A stretch of 64,000 nt of DNA from Dichotomocladium elegans. Taxonomy: Eukaryota; Mucoromycota; Mucoromycetes; Mucorales; Lichtheimiaceae. This document shows positions 58,496 to 64,000 of this stretch, one piece after another. The first letter of the stretch is position 1, and each line of letters starts with the position of its first letter. The translations under genes were made by a program, and so were the position numbers. The notes beneath the pieces are model-generated. The model was not told where the DNA came from. It did not search any database and was given only the letters and a program-made list of their open reading frames with translations. The DNA lies in NCBI GenBank assembly GCA_025716815.1, contig JAIXMN010000009.1, positions 682,001 to 746,000 on the forward strand, in the 5' to 3' direction.

Positions 58496-59173
58496 AGCAT
58501 AACATTTCAATCATGGTCCAAAACTGATGACTAATTGTTTCTCGACAAATGGCTAAGCCATGCGAAGCAACTTATCCTCGTTTATTTATCAGGTCATACC
58601 GTACTCCGCAGCATCAACCATTAGTTTATTTCTATACCAACATCAACCTGTTCTTCATGGTAGTTGCCCCACGGGACGTCAACTTTTTTCTGCTACCATC
58701 ACTTTCATCTTTATTACTAAGAAATTTTTAGAGGCGATGTGGATGTACATAAAACTATTCCGCCAATCTGACAAAATGAGCATAAACGAGCCACCGGTGC
58801 ATTTCAGTTACCAGTTCCACGCATAGACATGACACAATGTTTATCCGTTACTTCGTTACTGGAATTCCAATTGGGGTTTTCGTTGCAACGACCGCCCCTT
58901 AGCGCATATGGTCATGATCGGCACTTTGGGTCTCTGTTATTGTTGACAGCTTAAGATGGCACAAAAATCGCTAGGAAACAAGAATGATTTGCGAGTGACA
59001 AGTAACTTATTGCATGAGCGTAAGTTTGTGCGTCCGCTTTGTTTCTAAGTTGCAGTCAACCGCATTATATAGTTGCTTCTGATGCATTTTCATTTACTCT
59101 TGTACATGATGATGGAAAGTAAGCAAGTTACGTGCGTTAGGTAGGGGGTATTTTGTATCTGAATGTTTAGCCA
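58496..59173. other. Intergenic
   Basis: Nothing recognised apart from short open frames without signature. Confidence 0.4.
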
Positions 59174-60843
59174 TCAGGATATGTCAAAATTGTGTAATTC
59201 AATGGCTGTCGTTTGACGATTTGGGGCACGTGACCTCTGCATCACAACTACGGCCTTGGTATCATCGAATTGGAGCTTCCAGACGGTCCGCGCTGGTTTC
59301 GTAAACGTCCGTATCAGCATCCCTGTTTTGAGATCCCACAGCTTAACCCTTCCATCGCTACCACCGCTGAGAATCCGTTGACTATCGACCTGGAGACATG
59401 TGACCGGATTGTCATGCGCTGATATTCTATGCTTGCACTCATAACTGTCGAGGTCCCATACCCGCAGACAGCCATCTGAGCCACCACTGACGAGTATGGA
59501 TGGATCCGAAGGTAGCGTTTGAAGTTGGCCAACGAGGGACGTGTGGCCCTGGAGTGTTGCGAGGCAGTTGCCAGTGGAAGCAGACCAAACGCGGATGGTG
59601 GAGTCCAGCGAACCGGTGATGACGCGCGTGCCATCAAATACGATTGCATAGATCTGAGAGTGATGGCCGTTGAAGGTTTGCAGACATTGACCGGTGTCCA
59701 TGTCCCACAGACGTGCAGTGTGATCGTACGATCCCGAGGCTACTCGGTTATCGTGAATGTCAAGACATCGGACGCTTGATTGATGGCCCGGACAGACGTG
59801 CTTCAGCAGGCCGCGCTGTATATCCCAGATACGCAAAAATGAATCGCGTGAGCCGGTCACTGCAACCGTTGCATCACGCATTTTCAAGCATCGGATAGTG
59901 GACGAATGGCCTTGGAGCACATGACGTTCAGTTCCGCTATTAAGCTCCCAGACACGAAGATCCCTAAAGAAAAAGTGGGGTTACAAAATTTCATCCTTTG
60001 CAAAATACAATCACCCTCATACCGATCACATCCGCCCGACACGAGTATCGTTTCCTTGCTATTGACCTTAATGAACTGCAGGGCCCAAACGCCGCCAGCA
60101 TGGCCTGTCAACGTCCGTATATGGTTACCCGTTGTGCTATCAAAGACCTCGATTTTGTGGTTGTCACATCCAACGACAATATACTCATCCTGGACTTGTA
60201 GACTGGTGACTAAGGACGACTGAATTGTGTTCGGGCATGAGGTAATTTTTCCACCTCTTTTCCAGGCACCCTCAATACTATGCATGCGCCGAAAATGGTT
60301 GAGATAGGTGCCTTTGATAGATAGCGGTATATGGCGGCGTTGCTGGATCATTTGGGTCATACATAGGTCCTTCCATAGCGATTCGTCTTTGAGTAGCGTG
60401 TTCCAGAACACAGAGACCTGGGCGGCCCGAGTAAGGGTATAGGGGTCTTTGATGAACGACAAGATGTGGAGTGAGATTTCGGTCGGAAGTTCGCGCAAGA
60501 AGTCGATTTTCAATTTCGGCGCAATGAGCGAATGAATAAAGGCAAGAAGCTGATTGTCACAGCATTGGAGGAGCTCATAGAGGAGCAGCTGCTGTTGCTT
60601 GGTATTGAACCGAGTAAAGGTATCTTTGACAGACCAGATGTATTCGAGTCGTGAACTATCGATTTTCGACATGAGCTTTTGGGGATTGCCACCCATGGAT
60701 AGATCAACGTAAGAGGATCGTAAACGCAGGGATGCTCGACAGGCACCGGACTCAATATCACTTGAGCAGCTGCTGGTGCTAGTGCTACTGCTGGGTGGGG
60801 TTGCAGGTGGTGAGAGGTCGTCGTCGGGCGGACAGAGATTCAT
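59174..60843 (-). CDS. F-box/WD40 protein, Cdc4/FBXW7-like
   Basis: Two exons, 60843-60023 and 59963-59174, give 536 residues. After a Ser/Pro/Asp-rich N-terminus and a helical segment (FNTKQQQLLLYELLQCCDNQ, a likely dimerisation helix) comes an F-box at about 112-160 (FLRELPTEISLHILSFI, LLKDESLWKDLC). Seven to eight WD40 blades follow, each with the GH...WD-type pattern (HVLQGHSSTIRCL, GSRDSFLRIWD, GSYDHTARLWD, GSLDSTIRVW, GGSDGCLRVWD, GGSDGRVKLWD). Arginines on blade edges fit phosphodegron binding. It is expected to be the substrate receptor of an SCF ubiquitin ligase, for example for cyclins or CDK inhibitors. It is shorter than yeast Cdc4 and could be a paralogue. Confidence 0.93.
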
Positions 60844-62438
60844 GATATGGTGTGAAGAGACAAAGGAGATAAGAAAGAGGGCGTTATTAAAAAGAGAAGA
60901 AAGGAAGGGAATATTCGCTCAGTTAATGCAGTGGTTTTTAATTTACGGCTTATGCTCTCGCACAACCTGGATTTGTTCATAGGATACACCTTTCCCAAAA
61001 AAAGACAATAGACCAAGTCCCAAGGACTGTACTCCCTTCGCTTGCATTCGTTGTCGTATCACTGCTCTTTCTTTCCCTTCCCCTGTCTCCTTACCTTCTA
61101 ATGCACCAATGATAGCTGACCCATCCTTCCTCACTATCTTCTCCTCCAGAGCGTGCGAAAGAGAGAGACAGAGACGGAGGGGGAGGGGGAGGGAAGGAAG
61201 GGAAGGGAAGGGAATGGAAGGGAAAGTCTCACTCACCCCATATCCATTCCTGAACGATTACATCCTCCGCTTTCTGAATGTATCATCATTCGCCAGGATG
61301 ATGGTATCGGAATGAAAGAACTGGTCAGTAGAAAAGAAAGGGGACGCCCCTGTTTTGCGGCTCCCCCAACCTCGCAAACTCTTTCTTAGCCGCAGCTTAG
61401 TAAGCTTTGCCCTCTCAGCAATAGGGGGAATGGGGGGCAACAATACAGAGGTCAAACTCGTTGTCTCTCTAACGATGGTTACCACCGCCATCTTCCGGAT
61501 TTATGCACGTAAATCACATCCTCTTTTGCAACTTGTGTTTACATATCCACCTCTGCGTCTCAAAAGCACTGCTACTCACAAAGTGGCGTCTTTGTTTAGT
61601 TCCATATTATCTTTTCCCCTTGCAGGTCTACCTCGGAATGACACGTCAAGAGAGAGAGAGAGAGAGAGAGAGAGAGGTGTGTACAGACCATATATTTTTT
61701 GATCTGCAATGGCCCATTAGGAGAAATGGGTAGAAACGCATTCGATCTTTGTAGATCATCCTCTGTTTTATACTTTGCGAAAATCTTACAGCCTGGAAAA
61801 CATGAGATAGTGCTGCTGCAGTCCACCATGTACGATATCCAAGTGCCAATCAAGCAGCCTAGCTTCATCATGCTGTGCTGCTATTTATCTGGAACAGCCG
61901 CCCCATGGAATCAGGTCAGTGGATGCCTTGAATAGAAGCATCAATGATGTAGCCGCCTGATAGCAATTGCGTTGCACATGGTTGGCACTTTATCCATATA
62001 GGGAAGGATGACCATAACACCCGCACTTGATAATCCATCAATCAAAATGGGCTATCATACTCTAAAACATGAAATGCTGCAAAGATCTCGGTTCCCAGCA
62101 ATTCGTAAACGCCTGATATGACATCGGCAATATTCTTATAACCATACAGTACTTTGACGAGCACCATCCTTTCTAATCTGAAGACACTGATCGTCGAGGA
62201 CTCGATAATCATTTTAAACATCTACCGCCACAGGAAAGTAAGCCGAAGCAGAAAGAACTGTGTAATCAACATATTTATTTTAAAATTCGAGCACAAATGA
62301 GGGATGCGTCTGTACAATAAATGCGAGGGAAAGAAATACAAAACAGCTCCTGAATAATACAAGTGCCGTGAGCGTGCTTCAATGTTTAAATACATTTCGG
62401 TGGTGAGAGATGGAGATAAAAGGGATAAAAGAAGATGT
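60844..62438. other. Intergenic with purine-rich repeats
   Basis: Includes GGGAGGGGAAGG-type sequence at 61175-61225 and (GA)n at 61648-61675. No gene recognised. Open frames here are generated by low-complexity sequence. Confidence 0.45.
61648..61675. repeat. (GA)n microsatellite
   Basis: About thirteen GA units. Confidence 0.9.
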
Positions 62439-63767
62439 CTAGTTCTTGCCAACGTTCTCAGGGCGGAGCTGACGGACAGTCTTCCCGGCTCGCCAGAGCT
62501 CAGATTCACGGATCTCAGCGAGTTCTTCCTGGAGCTTTTCGCGATAGTCAGGCTTGGAATTGCGATCGAGGGAACGAGCAGTTTCCGAGCCATTCTTAAC
62601 TGATTCGTAGAGCTGCTCAAAGACAGGCTTAGAAGCATCGTGGAAGGGGCGCCACCAATCAAGAGCACCACGCTGAGCGGTAGTGGAGCAGTTCGAATAC
62701 ATCCAATCCATACCACGCTCACCAATCAGAGGATAAAGCGACTGGGTGGCTTCCTCGACTGTCTCATTGAAAGCCTCGGATGGCGAGTGACCATTAGCGC
62801 GCAAGACTTCATATTGAGCTTGGAAGAGACCCTGGATGGCCCCCATCAGCACACCACGTTCACCAAACAGGTCAGAGTAGACCTCCTTCTCGAAGGTGGT
62901 CTCATACATGTAACCAGAACCAATGCCGATACCGAGTGCAATTGTGCGATCACGGGCATGACCAGAGGCATCCTGGTACACAGCGAACGATGAATTGATA
63001 CCACGGCCTTCCTGGAAGAGACGACGGACAGTGAATCCAGAGCCCTTCGGAGCGACAAGGATAACGTCGATATCTGCAAGGAATCCATTAATTGACCGCA
63101 CTTTACTTCTCCCTCTCATCACATCCGGCCATGTAATTTACCCTTAGGAGGAATGATCTTCGTCTGGTCCTTGTAAACGACTGAGAAACCATGCGAGAAA
63201 TAGAGAGTCTTGCCAGGGGTCAAGAGAGGTTTCATCTGGGGCCAGATCTCGGTCTGATAAGCGTCCGAGAGAAGGTTCATGACAACCGTTCCCTTCTCAA
63301 CAGCATCCAAGACAGGGAAAAGGTTCTTGCCAGGAATCCAGCCTTCCTCAACAGCTTGCTGGAAAGTCTTACCCTCACGCTGACCAATAATGACATTGAC
63401 ACCATTATCACGCAAGTTCAACGCCTGGCCGCGACCTTGAGGACCGTAACCGAGGACGGCAATGGTGTCATTTTTGAATGTATCCAGCAACTTCTCTCTG
63501 GGGACATCTGCGCGTTCGTAAACAGTTTCTTCAACGCCACCAAAATTGAGCGTCTTGTAACCGCGCATAGGAGTCATCTATGATATCCCGGTCAGCATGA
63601 TACTTCGTGATGGGCGCGCATTTAACAGATTTTTGAATTACCGAAGCCATGGCAACGGTTGGCTTCAGGTTGGCGCTTGCCAAGGCAGCAAAGGGCCGAG
63701 AAGCAGCGGGGCGGATGGCACGGCGTGAAACAGCGCGGAGGGTAGTAGCAAAAACTCTGGAAGCCAT
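62439..63767 (-). CDS. ILV5: Ketol-acid reductoisomerase, mitochondrial (Ilv5)
   Basis: Three exons, 63767-63642, 63577-63142 and 63073-62439, give 398 residues, the standard fungal length. It reduces and isomerises acetolactate/acetohydroxybutyrate with NADPH and Mg in valine, isoleucine and leucine synthesis. The Arg/Ala-rich N-terminus MASRVFATTLRAVSRRAIRP is a mitochondrial presequence, spliced just before MTPMRGYKTLNFGG. NADPH site GYGPQGRGQALNLRDNG, the metal-binding EVYSDLFGERGVL and the C-terminal GMDWMYSNCSTTAQRGALDW are intact. In yeast Ilv5 is also a mitochondrial nucleoid protein. A Gcn4-type site lies upstream. Confidence 0.98.
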
Positions 63768-63837
63768 GTTTGTGATAGACAAAGTGGGGAAGGGGCGAGG
63801 GAGGGAGAAAAAGAGAAAAAGTGAAGAACTGACGTTC

Positions 63838-63843
63838 TTTATA
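63838..63843 (-). promoter_or_regulatory. TATA box of ILV5
   Basis: TATAAA on the minus strand (within CCATATAAAG), about 70 bp upstream of the ILV5 start codon. Confidence 0.5.
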
Positions 63844-63985
63844 TGGAAAAGCAAATGTGACGGGTGGGCGGTTGGGATGGAATGCCCGCAATGTGTCCAA
63901 ATCGATACACCCTCATACAGCCAATGAAGAAGAAGAATTTGCGAGATCAATCATGCACGGACTTTTTGTTATGATCTGATTGGTG

Positions 63986-63992
63986 TGACTCA
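63986..63992. promoter_or_regulatory. Gcn4/CPC1-type TGACTCA site upstream of ILV5
   Basis: A perfect general-amino-acid-control consensus 219 bp upstream of the ILV5 start codon. Amino-acid synthesis genes in fungi are commonly induced by Gcn4/CPC1 through this sequence. The gene context makes it more than a chance 7-mer, though it is not proven. Confidence 0.55.
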
Positions 63993-64000
63993 TTTCCGAT

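Noticed and set aside
1..64000. tRNA, 5S rRNA or other small RNA genes
   Set aside because: Scanned by eye for T-loop (GGTTCGANTCC) and related signatures on both strands and found none convincing; a covariance-model scan would be decisive.

Overview
The window reads as nuclear DNA of a filamentous fungus, most likely Mucoromycota and probably Mucorales (inference). The genes have many short GT-AG introns (about 55-110 nt). Fungal families are present: a DUF1746/Dsc4-like protein, a fungal-type PIG-M/Gpi14, an Nrg1-type C2H2 repressor, Ilv5, and a full-length MDR-type ABCB transporter. The decayed mobile elements (a Tc1/mariner family and a Fanzor/TnpB family) are of kinds I recall as common in Mucorales. 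Exon models were built by hand from splice signals. Where exon lengths sum to an uninterrupted frame I give exact borders.

Layout, left to right. 1-438: 3' end of a C2H2 zinc-finger gene. 0.7-3.0 kb: two decayed mobile or unknown coding remnants. 3.5-4.35 kb: DUF1746 gene, convergent with a 1068-aa PPR protein (4.5-7.75 kb). 8.8-10.25 kb: orphan multi-spanning membrane protein. 10.9-11.96 kb: second decayed Tc1/mariner copy. 12.36-13.04 kb: ribosomal protein eL15, convergent with a ubiquitin-like/WLM metalloprotease. 15.1-16.6 kb: tandem PH-domain protein. 17.1-18.8 kb: Gpi14/PIG-M. 19.5-22.1 kb: a protein with two cyclic-nucleotide-binding domains, an F-box and LRRs. 23.05-25.05 kb: MCT-type MFS transporter, convergent with a 1302-aa ABCB transporter. 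29.4-32.8 kb: no recognisable gene. 32.9-38.3 kb: a hypothetical ORF, phosphoserine aminotransferase, a tiny Pro/Cys-rich protein and the Nrg1-like factor.

38.3-53.6 kb is a gene-poor island of mobile DNA. It holds a MITE, a 3.85-kb palindrome with the architecture of a foldback (FB-type) transposon (42.98-46.83 kb), one low-complexity protein gene, a decayed Fanzor gene (49.1-51.0 kb) and a terminal relic of the same Tc1/mariner family. The rightmost 10 kb is gene-dense and entirely on the minus strand: a FHIP-family protein, a second MITE copy, a GST, a Cdc4/FBXW7-like F-box-WD40 protein and Ilv5 with an upstream Gcn4-type site.

No operon logic applies. Functional links are loose: two amino-acid biosynthesis genes (SerC, Ilv5), two F-box proteins likely to be SCF substrate receptors, and two transporters arranged tail to tail. 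The points most worth checking are the foldback palindrome, the Fanzor relic, the cAMP-domain/F-box/LRR protein and an apparent 2-nt micro-exon in the MFS gene.
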